A stretch of 64,000 bases of DNA from Leuctra nigra (Eukaryota > Arthropoda > Insecta > Plecoptera > Leuctridae). The position numbers and the translations under genes are program-made. The stretch covers positions 4,030,001 to 4,094,000 of the forward strand of contig OW203762.1 in assembly GCA_934045905.1 (NCBI GenBank), given 5' to 3'. This document shows, piece by piece, positions 9,490 through 22,858 of this stretch (the first letter of the stretch is position 1; each line of letters begins with the position of its first letter). The notes under the pieces were generated by a model, which was not told the origin of the DNA, searched no databases, and saw only the letters and a program-made list of their open reading frames with translations.

Positions 9490-12400
9490 GCCTTTAGACT
9501 AATAATTAAAGGCATGACTGATCTTTTAAAATGATTCACTGCTTATAGTGATTTTTCAAGTAAATATGCAAGTGCAATTGTTGCCAAATAATAGTCTAAT
9601 GTGATTTGTAAACTCCTGTGTTATGGTTGTGCCCAAGGGATTGGTTGTGTCCATATTGTGATGATATCTCTGTGATTTATTATAATGTCACAGAATTATC
9701 TACCTTGCTATTTATTTCTATAATAATATTTGCCACGACTGGCTTTATTAATTTGTGATGCCAAATACTCTGTTACTTCAGAGTGTACAGTATTTTTTAA
9801 GTTAATTTGTTGCTAATGCTATGTAATCTAATGTCATTGCTGATTAGTACAAGAATTTGACATTGTCCTGTTACTTTTGTGATACTTTCTCAGTTAGTAT
9901 ACACTTTGATTTGAAGTTCTATATACCAATGTATTGTTAATGTTATTATAACATTTGCTGTGACTGGCCTTCTGTACTGTTATATTCCTGTTTATGCAAT
10001 GACTTTTATAAGCGATGGAGAAATATTATTTAAATGTTTGATGTTCTACATTTGTTAACATCAACACAAGTATAAAAATGTGCACCCATAAAAATAAATC
10101 AATTGATGTAAAAAAAACAAAAAGATGATGCATTCCTAAAAATCAATCAATACATGGAAAAAATAAAAATGCATCCATAGAAAAATCAATTGCAGAAAAA
10201 CACAAAAAGATGATGCATTCTTAAAAATCAATCAATACATGAAAAAATAAAAACGTATCCTTAAAAAAATCAATGAAATAAAAAGACAAAAAGATGATGC
10301 GTTCTTAAAATGCATCCATAAAAAAGAATCAATTGAAAAAAAATAAAAAGATGATACATTCTTAAAAATCGATCAAGACATCAAAAATCCAAAGGAAGGA
10401 AACACAATGTATTAAAAATCAAGTCAAATGTAATGTCATGTGACATTTAAGCAATGAAACCGTATGTAATACTGATGTATGACAAGATAATCATATAACT
10501 TCCAAGTATCCTACAATGAAGACACTATACTATTTGTTACTACTTACAAATATTGAAAATTATCAACAATATTGATAATAATCCAATCCCCCTAGAATGT
10601 TTATTTTGGGACCTCCCAGTTTTTATATATCATGAAATCTGAATTGAATTGAAAGGACGAACTAAGTTTAAACAATAAGCAACTCATTCACTCACATATT
10701 ATTAATAATAATGTAAATTGAAGAATTAAAATGGTGCATTCAACACTTATTAATTCTCCATATCAACTATGGTCTTTTAACTTATTCAATGTGAAACTGA
10801 TATTTCAACTGATTCACTACTTATAGTGATTTTTCAAGTTAAAATGCAAGTGCAATTGTTGCCAAATAATAAAATGTGATTTGTAAACGCCTGTGTTATG
10901 GTTGTGTCCATATTGTGATGCTATCTCTGTGATTATTTTATAATATCGCAGTAATAACTATCTTGTTAATTCTTTCTATTATAATATGTGCCACGACTGG
11001 CTTTATTAATTTGTGATGCCAAATACTCTGTTACTTCAGAGTGTACAGTCATTTTACGTGCAATTGTTGCCAATGCAAAGTAATCTAATGTGATTACTGA
11101 TTAGTACAAAAATTTGATATTGTCCTGTCAATTTTGGGATACTTTCTCAGTTAATATACACAATGCTGTGATATACCTTAAATGCTATTGCTTATTGTAT
11201 TATAACATTTGCGATGTCTGGCCTTATGTATACTAAAAACTGTTATTTCACTGTTACAGTGACATTTATAAGCCATTCAGAAATCCTATAAAATGTTTAT
11301 TGTACATTCATAAAAATCAACCAAAACAAGATATAAAATCAAAAAGATGGTGCATTCTTAAAAGTCAAACAAGCAACAATAAAAAAGGCAACCATAAAAA
11401 TTAATTAATTAATGTAAAAAAGATGATGGATTCAAAATAATCAATCAATTTAAAGCAAAATTACAAAAAAAAAATTAATTCATAAAAGTCAAAGGTAAAT
11501 GTCATGTGACATGTTAGCAATAAAACAGTGTGTGATAATAATGTATTTTCCAAGTCTCCAACAATGATGATGCCAATGAAGACGCTATTACCTGTGTTAC
11601 GTTACCACTTAGAAATATTAAAAAATATCAATATTATTGACATAAAACAAATCAGCCCTAGTCTCGCCTATTGAATGTATATTTTGGGACCACCCAGTAT
11701 TTATATCACATTTAAAATGTACGTAGGTACTTGTTCAGATTTCAAGAAACACTTCAAATAAAACGGAATTCAATTGAATGGACAAACGAAGTATTAACAT
11801 TTAGCAACGCATTTACTTGCGTAATAATATAATAATGTAACTTTTTGAATTAAAATGGTGTCTCAAACACACATCAAGTCTCAACATCAAGCCTTTGACT
11901 TATTCAAGCCATGACTGATCTTTCAAACTGTGATCATTGAGTACAGAGATTTTACAATTGCAATTGATGATTTGCAGAAGCTTTTGGTTTGGTCGTGTCC
12001 ATTCTTTGAATTTCTTAATAGTATTATTTGTCTTGCTATTGCTATCTTTGTTATAACATTTGCAATAATTGGCCTATTATAATATGCAAAATACTCTGTT
12101 CTTTCAATGTTTATACAGTGATTTTATAATCAATTGAGAAGTATCTTTAATTTTTTATTGTCCGATTAAAAATATCAACATAATTTAAAAAAATTCATTC
12201 ATTAAAAGTAATTCAATAAAAGTAAAAAATGAGCAATAAAATGCATTCATACAAATCAAATCTAAAAAAAAAAAAAATTATCTGTGATGATTTTACTGTC
12301 AATAATTGCCTATATTGGCTTTATACCAAATACTCTGTTATCACTAATTATATTGAGTTTTCAAGTACAATTATTGCCTGAAAGTCTGTAAAGGAGATTT

Positions 12401-13590
12401 GTACAAGCCTTCTGTCTTGTCCTATCCGTTATGATACTTACTCAGTGATTTTATATGCACTATGCTAATGGGGTTGTTCATGCAAAACTATTGTAGATGG
12501 CGCTGCTGTTCTAATCGTCCGGGAGAGAGCCAATCAAAATGCATCTAGCGGAATGGAAGGTTTTTAAATCTTGGCGGGAGTTTGATTCATAGATCTTGGA
12601 TTCAGAAACCAACCAATCAGAGAGAGATACCTCCATTGCTGCTAGCGCTGCGAGTGAGAGCAAATGGCAGTGAACAACCCCATTGAAGTATTACCTCAAT
12701 TTATTATGTACAACTTTGCCATGACTGGCCTTATGTAAACCAAAATACTCTGTTATTTCACTGATTGCAGTGATTATTTTAAGTAATGGAGAAATCTTAT
12801 AAACTTGTTTATTGTACATTTTGTAAATATAAAAATTAATATATTCATACAAATCAATGTTTAAGCAAAAAATAAAAATATGGTGCACTTATTAAAATCA
12901 ATCAGTATAAGCAAAAAACAAAAACGCACCCATAAATGACAATTAACACCAGCAAAAGAACAATTAAAAAAATAAAAATGTATCCATGCAAATCAATCAA
13001 TTTTGTTAAAAAATAGATGATGCATTAAAAAAATCAAATGTAAATATCATTTACCATATTGGGATGAAAAACTGTGGTCTATGTGATGTAAGACAAGATT
13101 ATCATGTAACTTCCAAGTCTCCAACAATGATGATGGCATGAAGACAACTATGATGTTTACCAGTTAAAGTGGTGCCTCAGAAACCTTACATTTCTCAACA
13201 TTAACTCTCTTTAGACTCATTCAAGGCATGAAAAAGTATTTCAAGAAACTCTGATTTTCCAATGCAATAATTGTTGGTTAAGACGTCAAAGGTTATTTGT
13301 ACAAGCATTTTGGAATGGAGTGTCAATTCTGTGATGCTCTCTCTGTGTTAGATGTTAGCACAGTATTGCTATTGCCAACTCTAGTATTAACACTTGCCAT
13401 AACTGGCCTACTCTGTTAGTTAAAAGTTTATTGCCATTTTTATAACCACTGAATTATATCATTAATTTTTTGATAATACCAACACAAGTACAAAAGAGTG
13501 CATTTATTAAATTCTATCAATGCAAATAGAAAAATGCATTCATACTAATCAATCTACACTTGTGTAAAAAACAAAGAAAGTGTTTATTAT
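9490..13590 (+). repeat. Degenerate long-period repeat field, block 1
   Basis: The same ordered motifs return repeatedly with heavy divergence: GCAATTGTTGCCAAATAAT, TTTGCCATGACTGGCC, CCAAATACTCTGTTATTTCA, AAAAAGATGATGCATTC, AATGTCATGTGACAT, TTCCAAGTCTCCAACAATGA and TTTTGGGACCACCCAGTATT. Spacing between CCAAGTCTCC markers is irregular (about 1.05 and 1.56 kb here), so this is an old amplified segment broken by indels rather than a clean satellite. No ORF of note. It continues after the Helitron-like insertion as block 2. Confidence 0.75.
12470..12681. mobile_element. 212-bp MITE with identifiable empty site
   Basis: The termini GGGGTTGTTCA and TGAACAACCCC are inverted. It interrupts repeat sequence whose uninterrupted paralogue is present at about 16240 (GCTAATTGAAGTATTACC) and, in diverged form, at about 19585. 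Comparing filled and empty sites shows a 2-bp AT duplication (12468-12469 and 12682-12683). It is GC-richer than its surroundings. Confidence 0.8.
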
Positions 13591-13603
13591 GTGTTGGTTT
13601 ATA

Positions 13604-14415
13604 CTAGGAAAACGCTCTGAGTAACGCGTTGATGAGCGAGCACGGATAACGCGCAACACCTCGAACCGAAATTATGTTTATCGAAAATGTCCTTAAAAGC
13701 CAATAATTCTTGAATTTCGTCACAGATTTGTATGAAAATCTCCAACAATTCCTAAAATATTGGTCCCAATAACCACGCAAAGTTTTAAGTTGATCGATTG
13801 AACCTTTATGATTGAACGATTCCTTGTTAATTTCCAAAAATCACAGGATCTATTTCAAAAAAATGTTAAACGGTCATATCAGTTTCATAATACGTTTGAA
13901 AGTTTCTGCTCTAACAACTTTGAAGTGAAGATTCAAAGATTCCGTGAAATATGAAATTCGAGAAATATGATAGCCAACACGCAAAATATCCTTAAACTGT
14001 CGATAACTTTTGAATTTAAACACAGTTTAGTCTGAAAATTGTCAAAAATACAGATAATGTTGGACCCGATGACCATGCAAAATTTTAAAATGATCGGTCA
14101 AACGGTTCTGGTTTAAATTTCAAAAAGCACATGAAATATTTTTTTAAATTTTAACCAATGGGAGGATTTGGCTGAAAATTTGTAAAATAAGAGACAATGT
14201 TGGTGTTAATGACCATGCAAAATATAAGGTCGATCACATTTGTCGAAGTCCATTTTCATTTTTCGGCCTATCAGGAGATGTTTATTTAAATTTCAACCAA
14301 TGAATGGATTTCAAAAAAATTAGGGTCTGCAAACAGAGAAGGTTGGTTTTACATGTGTGCAAAATTTCAGATCGATCGGTGAAACGGTGCGACCTGTGTA
14401 TCGGCTATTAGCAGC

Positions 14416-14454
<39 letters not shown>

Positions 14455-14504
14455 AGATGTCCGTGCCAAAGGAGCCAAAAGGAGACGCTCGCTTCGCTCG
14501 CTCA
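13604..14504 (-). mobile_element. Helitron-like non-autonomous element, copy A
   Basis: Read on the minus strand, the 3' end is a short hairpin (AACGC ... GCGTT) followed by TTTCCTAG and then a flanking T, which matches the Helitron hallmark of a hairpin shortly before CTRR and insertion next to T. The other end is GAGCGAGCGAAGCGAGCGTC. The body contains repeated blocks around TTTTGCATGGTCATTGG and ATTTTCAGCCAAATCC. The same pair of ends is found at 43252-44344 and 44489-48511. The 5' end does not start with the canonical TC, so the assignment is provisional. Confidence 0.6.
14417..14453 (+). repeat. Poly(A) tract inside copy A
   Basis: An uninterrupted run of about 37 A residues at the position where related copies carry a T-rich/TTTG tract on the other strand. 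Its length may be imprecise in an assembly. Confidence 0.9.
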
Positions 14505-14989
14505 ATAACATTATTATGCTCTTGCTATCTCTATTATATTAACATGCCATTATTTATTATTTATTGTAATTTATCTGTTAAAAACAGAATGGCTAGTGTA
14601 GGGTGACAATGTCCCCTCTTTAGCCGAAACATGCCGAACTAACTTCAACAAATATGACACTGATATGTGCTCTGTTATTTCAGAGAATTTACAGTGATTT
14701 ACTGATTTTTACACGCAATGGGGAAGTCTCCATTAATGTTGTATTATACTTTTATAAATATCAACACATGACAAACGCAATCACCCTAAAATGTTCAAAT
14801 ATCATTCATTTTAAATCAAATTGAAATGTCATGTGACATCTTGGCAAGAAAACCTGTATGAGATGTATGACAAAATGATGTAATTTCCAAGTCTCCAACA
14901 ATGTGTGGCCATGGAAAAGACTTTGTTGTCATGGACACGTGCCAAATGTCCTACTTAGAAGTATACCTAAGCTCTTGAAGAAATTATAT

Positions 14990-15335
14990 TATTCCAATAT
15001 TTTTGCTGCCTAAGTTCAGTGTGGTTCATTTAATTGACAAGTTATTTATGAGTTTGTAAGTCAATTCATTCGTCAATGACTGTGTTGTGAGCCAAGCCAA
15101 CTTCCACGTGTAAATTCTCATAAAGTCGACGTAGACATGTCAAGTAGACAGCAAGCAGTCTTAGAGAGAGAGGGAAAAGTCACATGACTTGTGACTCTTG
15201 AATTTGTCGAAATATCGAGGTGCAGAGAAATACCTTGAAACAAATAGGCTTGAACTCAGAGACCTAGCTCACCAACCCAGATGGAAAGGGGTACCTCTGT
15301 GTCAGCCAACTTGTGTACATTCAAAGATGTATAAC
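14990..15335 (+). repeat. 340-bp segment duplicated at 20015-20360 (copy 1)
   Basis: Nearly identical to 20015-20360. Shared stretches include GTCAATTCATTCGTCAATGA, CCAACTTCCACGTGTAAATT and GAAAGGGGTACCTCTGTGTC. It is much less diverged than the surrounding repeat field, indicating a later duplication or gene conversion. Coding potential is not convincing. Confidence 0.8.
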
Positions 15336-18300
15336 GTAGTTTTTTACAAAAGAAATATTGATACAATATCAATATTATAAACAAAATACACAAACATAAA
15401 TCAAATCAGCCCTAGTCTCGCCCATTGAATGTATATTTTGGGACTACCCAGTATTTATATCACATGTAAATTGTACGCATAAGGTACTTGTTCAGATTTC
15501 AAGCAACACTTTCAAATAAAACGGAATTCAATTGAATAGACGAACAAAGTATCAACATTTAGCCACGCATTTCCTTGCGTAATAATAGAATTAATGTAAC
15601 TTGTTGAATTAAAATGGTGTCTCAAACACACATAAAATCTCAACAACAACTGGCCTTTGACTTATTCAAGCCATGACTGATCTTTCAAACTGTGATCATG
15701 GAGTACAGAGATTCTACAAATGCAATTGTTGCAAAGGTGATTTGCACAAGCTTTGGTATTGTCGTGTCCATTCTTTGATTTTCTTGATATGATAGTATTA
15801 TCTATCTTGCTATTGCTATCTTTGTTATAACACCTGCCATAATTGGCCCCTATTATAATATACTATAAATACTCTGTTATTTCAATGTTTACAGTGATTA
15901 ATCAATTCAGAAGACCCATTAATTTTTTATTGTCAGTTTAAAAATATCAACACAAGTAAAAAAAAATGCATTTGTTATAAGTCATTCATTACAAGTAAAA
16001 AAGGAAATGAAAATGCATTCATACAAATCAATCAACAAAAATAAAAATAAAAATTTAATATTTGATGATTCCACTGTGAATTATTGCCAATATTGGCTTT
16101 ATACCAAATACTCTGTTATCACTGATTATATTGAGTTTTCAAGTACAATTATTGCCTGAAAGTCTGTAAAGGAGATTTGTACAAGTCTTTCGTCTTGTCC
16201 TATCCGTTATGAAACTTACTCAGTGATTTTATATGCACTATGCTAATTGAAGTATTACCTCATTTTATTATGTACAACTTTGCCATGGCTGGCCTCATGT
16301 AAACCAAAATACTCTGTTATTTCACTGATTGCAGTGATTATTTTAAGTAATGGAGAAATCTAACTTAATTGTTTACTGTACATATTGTAAATATCAACAC
16401 ACGTAAAAATTATAATATTTATACAAATCAATGTTTAAGCAAAAGATAAAAAGATGGTGCACTTATAAAAATCAATCAGTATAAGCAAAAAACAAAAATG
16501 CATCCATAAATGACAATTAACACCAGTAAAAAACAAATAAAAAAATAAAAATGCATCCATACAAATCTATCAATACATGTAAAAACAAAAAGATGATGCA
16601 TTTAAAAAAAATGAATCAAGCAAAAGATCAAAATAATACCAAGAAAATGAATTCATAAAAATAAAATGTAAATGTCATGTGACATATTGGGATGAAAAAC
16701 TGTGGTCTGTGATGTAAGACAAGATCATCATGTAATTTCCAAGTCTCCAACAATAATGATGGCAATGAAGACAACAATGATGTTTACCACTTCAATATGG
16801 TGCCTCAGAGACCTTTCATTTCTCAACATAAACTGTCCCTTAGAGTTAGACTCATTCAAAGCATGAAAAAGTATTTCAAAAAACTGTGATTTTTCAAGTG
16901 ATTCTTCAAATGCAATTGTTGCTTAGTAGTCTAAGGTGATATGTTCAAGTATTTAGAATGGCTGTGTCTATAATTATGATACTATATCTGTGATTTAAAT
17001 GTCACAGTATTATCTCTCATTATCTCTTTCTATTATAATATTTGCCACTACGTTCTATATTAATACTCTGATACGATACCAAATACTCTGTTACTTCAGA
17101 GTGTAGGTACAGTCATTTTTACGTTCAATTGTTGACAGTGCAAAGTAAACTAATGTGATTACTGATTAGTAAAAGCATTTGGTATTGTCATGTAAATTTT
17201 GTGATTACTGTAATTAGTATTATATACATTAAATGCTTTAATAATTTTATTATAACATTTGCCATGACTGTCATTTGTAGTAGATATACTGTTATTTCAC
17301 TGATTACAGTGACTATTATAAGCGATGGAGAAATATTGTTTTAATCACGTGTATTGTGCATTGTTAACACAACTATAGAAAACGTGCATCACACGAAAAA
17401 TCAATTAAAGTAAAAAAAAATTTGAAGCATAATGTTGATTCTTAAATATCAAGAAATACTTGTAAAAAACAAAAATGCATCCATACAAAAAAATCAATTG
17501 AAGAAAAAAGAAAAAAGATTATGCATTCTTAAAAATCAATCAATACAGCAAAAAAACAAGTAAGGAAAACACAATGTATTAAAAAATAAAGTCAAATGTA
17601 ATGTCATGTGACATTTTAGCATTGTAACAGTATGTGATACTAATGTATGACAAGATAATCATGTAACTTCCAAGTCTCCAACAATGAAGACTACTTGCAA
17701 ATATTGAAAATTATCAACAATATTGATAAAAATCTAATCCCCCCTAGTCTCGCCAATTATATGTTTATTTTGGGACCTCCCAGTATTTATATATCATGAA
17801 ATCTGAATTATATTGATTGGACAAACTAAGTTTCAACAATTAGCAACTCATTCTCCCACATATTATTAATATTAATGTAAATTGATGAATGCAAATGGTG
17901 CTTTCAACACCTATTAATTCTCCATATCAACTATGGTATTTTTGACTTAAAGGCAGGACTGATCTCATAACTGATTCATAAAAATCAATTAATACAAGTA
18001 AAAAACAAAAAGATGGTGCACTCTTAAATGTCATACAAGCAATAAAACAAAATAATGCACCCATAAAAATAAATCAATTACAGTAAAATACATTATGGAT
18101 TCAAAAATTCAATCACGAGTTAAGCAAAAAAACAATCAATAAAAATGCATTCATAAAAGTCAAATGTAAATGTCAAGTGACATTTTATCATGAAAAACAG
18201 TATGAGATGTATGACAAGATTATCATGTAATTTCCAAGTCTCCAACAATAAGGATGACAATGAAGACACTATTATGTGTTACCTTTAGAAATATTGATAC

Positions 18301-20014
18301 AATATCAATATTATTGACATAAATCAACTCAGCCCTAGTCTCGCCCATTGAATGTTTTTTTTGGACTACCCAGTATTTATGTCACATGTAAATTGTACGT
18401 TACATGTTCAGCTTTCAAGCAACACTTTCAAATAAAACGGAATTCAATTGAATTGACAAACGAAGTATCAACATTAAGCAACGCATTTACTTGCGTAATA
18501 ATAGAATTAATGTAATTTGTTTAATGAAAATGGTGTCTCAAACACATTAAGTCTCAACATCAAGCCTTTGACTTATTCAAGCCATGACTGATCTTTCAAA
18601 CTGTGATCATTGATTACAGAGATTCTACAAATGCAATTGTTGCAAAGGTGATTTGCACAAGCTTTTGGTATTGTCGTGTCCATTCTTTGATTTTCTTGAT
18701 ATGATAGTATTATCTATCTGGCTACTGCTATCTTTGTTAGAACATCTGCCATAATTGGCCTTTTATAATAATACTAAATACTCTTTTATTTCAATGTTTA
18801 CAGTGATTAATCAATTAAGAAGACCCATTAATTTTTTATTGTCAGTTTAAAAATATCAACACAAGTAAAACAAATGCATTTGTTATAAGTCATTCAATAC
18901 AAGTAAAAAAGGAAATGAAAATGCATTCATACATATCAATCTACAAAAATAAAAATAAAAATTAATATTTAATATTTGATGATTCCACTGTGAATAATTG
19001 CCAATATTGGCTTTTTACCAAATACTCGGTTATTTCACTGCTTATATTGAGTTTTCAAGTACAATTATTGCCTGAAAGTCTGTAAAGATAATGTATACAC
19101 GCCATTTGAATGGTTGTCCCATTCTGTGATGTTCTCTGTGGTTTATGATTTATGATGTGATAGTATATTATCTTCTTGCAAATGCTATCTTTGTTACAAC
19201 ATTTGCCATACTTATGGCCTTAATAGTAAATACTCTGTATTTCACTGTATACAGTGGAATACTAGAATCAATTCTCAATAATTTTAATTTAAAAATATCA
19301 ACAGAAGTAATAAAAAATCAGGAAATGCATTGATAATAATAAAATCAATCAACACAATTAACAAAAAAAATCAACACAATTAAAAAGAACAATGTGATTC
19401 TGTGATGATTTCTCTGTGCTAGTATTAAGATTGCTATGATTGGCCTTTTATATCAAGTACTTAGTTATTTCATTGTTTATATGATGTTTCAATTGCAAAT
19501 GTTGCCAAGTAGTAAGGTGATTTGTAATGTCTTTGGGTCTTGCCTCCATTATGTGATACTTTCTCAGTGATTTAATATGCACTATGCTAATTGATGTATT
19601 AGGTATATTCTTTTTCATATTACTCATTTTATTATGTACCTACAACATGTGCCATGACTGGCTTCATGTACTTATACCAAAATATTTTGTTATTTCACTG
19701 CTTACAGTGATTTTTTTAAGCAATGGTTATTAAATTGTTTATATTGCCCTTTTTGTAAATATCAATGCATGTAAAAATTAAAATATTCCTACAAATCAAT
19801 GTAAGCAAAAGATAAATAGATGGTACAAAAATGCACCCATAAATATCTATTAACACCATTAAAAATCAAATAAAAAAATAAAGATGTATCCATACAATTA
19901 AATCAATACAAATAAAAACAAAAAGATGATGCATTCAAAAAAATTAATAAAGCAAAAGATCAAAATAATACCTATAAAATGAAGAAATGAAAATGAAATG
20001 AAGAAATGACATAT

Positions 20015-20360
20015 GTATTCCAATATGTTCACTACCTATGTTCCTTGTGGTTCATATAATTGACAAGTTATTTATGAGTTTGTAAGTCAATTCATTCGTC
20101 AATGACTGTGTTGTGAGCCAAGCCAACTTCCACGTGTAAATTCTCATAAAGTCGACGTAGACATGTCAAGTAGACAGCAAGCAGTCTTAGAGAGAGAGGG
20201 AAAAGTCAGAAGACTTGTGTCTCTTGAATTTGTCGAAATATCGAGGTTCAGTGAAAAACCTTGAAACAAATAGGCTTGAACACAGAGACCTAGCTCACCA
20301 GCCCAGCTGGAAAGGGGTACCTCTGTGTCAGCCAACTTAGGTAAATTCAAAGAATATATA
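20015..20360 (+). repeat. 340-bp segment, copy 2
   Basis: Direct-orientation partner of 14990-15335, about 5 kb downstream. Differences are scattered single bases. Confidence 0.8.
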
Positions 20361-21810
20361 ACGTAGTTATTCTTTTACAATAGAATAAAGTGTCAACTTT
20401 GCAGACAATGACGCTTGAACATAGAGACCTAGCTTACAGCAATGTGAATCACTGCTGAGAGGTACCTTTATGTCTCTTGCCGAGTCAATATAATAATACA
20501 TTCAGAGAAAGCATGGGATTTAATTCAGTTATTGCAGAAAGTACATTTTAAAGTACCAAACATTTTGACTGCTGTTGTCGCTTGTTGTTGGATTGACATG
20601 ATTGATAGAGGATGTTTCTAATATAAATCACCAGTTTCATTTACGGGTTGTAACCCAGGCAGTTGATTGCACACAGGGTCACGGACTAAAGGGGGTGGGG
20701 AGCTGCTGGAATGCGGCGGAATAATTCATTGCCTCACTTTCACTGTCCAATAGGGGTTGAGGGAGATGCTGGAATGCGGAACCATGTGAATCGAGGCCAA
20801 TTGTATTGGATTATTTCTATTTCTCATCAGATATTTACAAGTATCAGACCAGCTGTTGGTCACTAGTTTTCTTATTTCCACTTGTATTAGTTTGTCAGTA
20901 AATCAGTAGCAAATGTCTGTTCAAGTTAAATGTTTTATCAGCAAACATGCATTTTATGTGGGATATTTTAAGTTTGTTAAACTCATATCATGTCGTTTCA
21001 GATTATTTTTCTCTGGAAAAAACTTGGAGTAATGGATCGAAAAATTACCGAAATATTCAATATCCAGGTTTTCATATCCTATGTAATACTAATTATTAAT
21101 TATATTTAAAGAGTTTTGTTACTAGTTATGAGCAATTGTTGCCAATTTTTTTTTATTATTATCAAAATGTGGTGGTGGTTGATTGTGTTGATTGTAGACT
21201 TTTTATGATATTACATTGTTACATATAGTTATTTATTTATTGCTATGTTAATTATCATATTACAGTATTATTCTGTTTATTTAATAAGTATATGAATCTC
21301 TATGATTTAATCAATGTTTTGTCATTATATTTGTAATGTTGAAGTAGTTTACTTTTTTTAAATCCTTGATTAAATTATTTATGAGCGGTTTATCCTTCAT
21401 TTCGATCCTTTTGTTATTGCGCCATTTCCAGTAGTTGACAGACTGTAAGTCTTTACCCATCTCTTCATAATGCACTGTTAGGGAAGTTGCGCTGAAAGAA
21501 TTAGCTCAAGTCCTGTTAGTTTAGTTTTGGACAAGAAAGCAAAAGTTCAAGTTCACAAAATACAATTATTCCAAATTTGCAGTTATATCTGTTAAAATCC
21601 ATTCACTGTTTAAAGTAGAAAAGTTTGAACGTGTTAAACCGTGTTAAACACATTAGTCCGTGTTAAATAAAAATGCTTCAAACTTTCCTCAGATATGCCT
21701 CAAGCAATACCATTTGCAAATACGAAAAGAAAAACATGTGTCACGGGATTAATTTAAGAGATATCTTAAAAGGAATTCTTGAAATTTCCCATAAGATAAC
21801 ATGGTGAAGC
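20361..21810. other. No recognised gene
   Basis: AT-rich. The block near 20690-20785 holds two short related GC-rich stretches containing GCTGGAATGCGG. Nothing else is recognisable. Confidence 0.4.
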
Positions 21811-22345
21811 TTAAGGTGCTGCAAGCGCGAGCGATTTTGGTGCTTTTTGTAGACACTTTTTGCGATACGATTGGAGACGAAATGGGTAGACCAAATTATT
21901 TGAAATTTTAATCGTGATTAGAAAAAAGACAAACTTAGGGTTATCCCTAGGTACATTTTTAATTTTGTGTTTAGTTAATTAGTAATAATTAGTGGGTTTT
22001 TGATGAAAAGTTAGCTATTTTCTTGTCTCCCTGGGCGCCGTATAAAATTAAATTTCAAAAATTTGCCAAGGAATAACCCTAAGTTTGTCTTTTATATAAT
22101 CATGATTAAAATTTGAGATCAATTGGTTTACGGGTTTGGTCTACAATCGTATCGCAAATTTCATTGTTTTGCACTGTTTTGTTGAATAACCGGCGCCTAA
22201 TTAACAATGCAATAAGCAAAAATGAAAAAGTGCTACTAATATACAATCACTGATCATGTGAACACCCTGTAAAAGTTACACTCATTTATGAAACAAATTT
22301 TCTCTCTCAATTTTCTAAAACGGCCGAGCGCTAGTATCACCTTAA
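21811..22345. mobile_element. 535-bp MITE flanked by TTAA, copy 1
   Basis: The ends TTAAGGTGCTGCAAGCGC and the complement of TTAAGGTGATACTAGCGC are inverted repeats. Inner blocks such as AGACAAACTTAGGGTTAT and GCGATACGATTGGAGAC also recur inverted within the element. TTAA is present at both edges. The second copy, in opposite orientation, lies at 57573-58104. Confidence 0.8.
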
Positions 22346-22858
22346 AAATTACACTTTTATCTTCTGTAGAAATCGTAATATAAACTACAAAGTAAAATTA
22401 TTGATTTCATTTTAAAGGCCGATTTGTTTACAATATTTTTGCCTCTTAAAAATGTGGGGTTACGGGACTAAATAAAGAGATAATCAAGAATAATACCCTA
22501 ATTTAGCCAGTTTCTACTAGAAACTGCTTAAAATCAAATCAAATACTTAATTCGTACTTCATGAAATTAATTAAAATAATTGTAAATTCTTTATAAAATA
22601 TCGTATTTCTACCACAAACCACAAACCAAAACCACAAACAAAAAATGGAGCTTCCACCGAAGAACCGACATCTAGTAACTGCAACGGCTCCCAGACTCTC
22701 AGTCAACTTACAAAGTAATATTATGATATTCATCATCAATGCAAAATGTCAAAAGGAACAAAAGGAACGCCCTTGACAAAAGGAACGCCCTGAAATTCCA
22801 AATAAAAATTCTTGGAATATTGCTCCAAACTGTTAATTCAATTGTTTAGCAATTCGTT
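22346..22858. other. No recognised gene
   Basis: AT-rich sequence with a small direct repeat, AAAAGGAACGCCC, near 22752 and 22778. This is the sequence immediately downstream of the broken minus-strand ORF. Confidence 0.4.

Larger units (their letters stand above)
14640..20360 (+). repeat. Degenerate long-period repeat field, block 2
   Basis: Continuation of the repeat family at 9490-13590, with the same ordered motifs. CCAAGTCTCCAACAAT markers occur near 14888, 16738, 17668 and 18232. ACGGAATTCAATTGAAT blocks occur near 15520 and 18430, with a diverged one near 17800. No convincing gene is present: the minus-strand frame at 20144-20350 lies in the duplicated 340-bp segment and has no family signal. 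Confidence 0.75.

Noticed and set aside
14320..14542. Frames with poly-Phe or poly-Lys runs on the two strands
   Set aside because: They are translations of the 37-A homopolymer inside the Helitron-like copy.
20144..20350. 68-codon minus-strand frame in the duplicated 340-bp segment
   Set aside because: The paralogous segment at 15.0-15.3 kb does not preserve a comparable long frame, and no family signal is visible.
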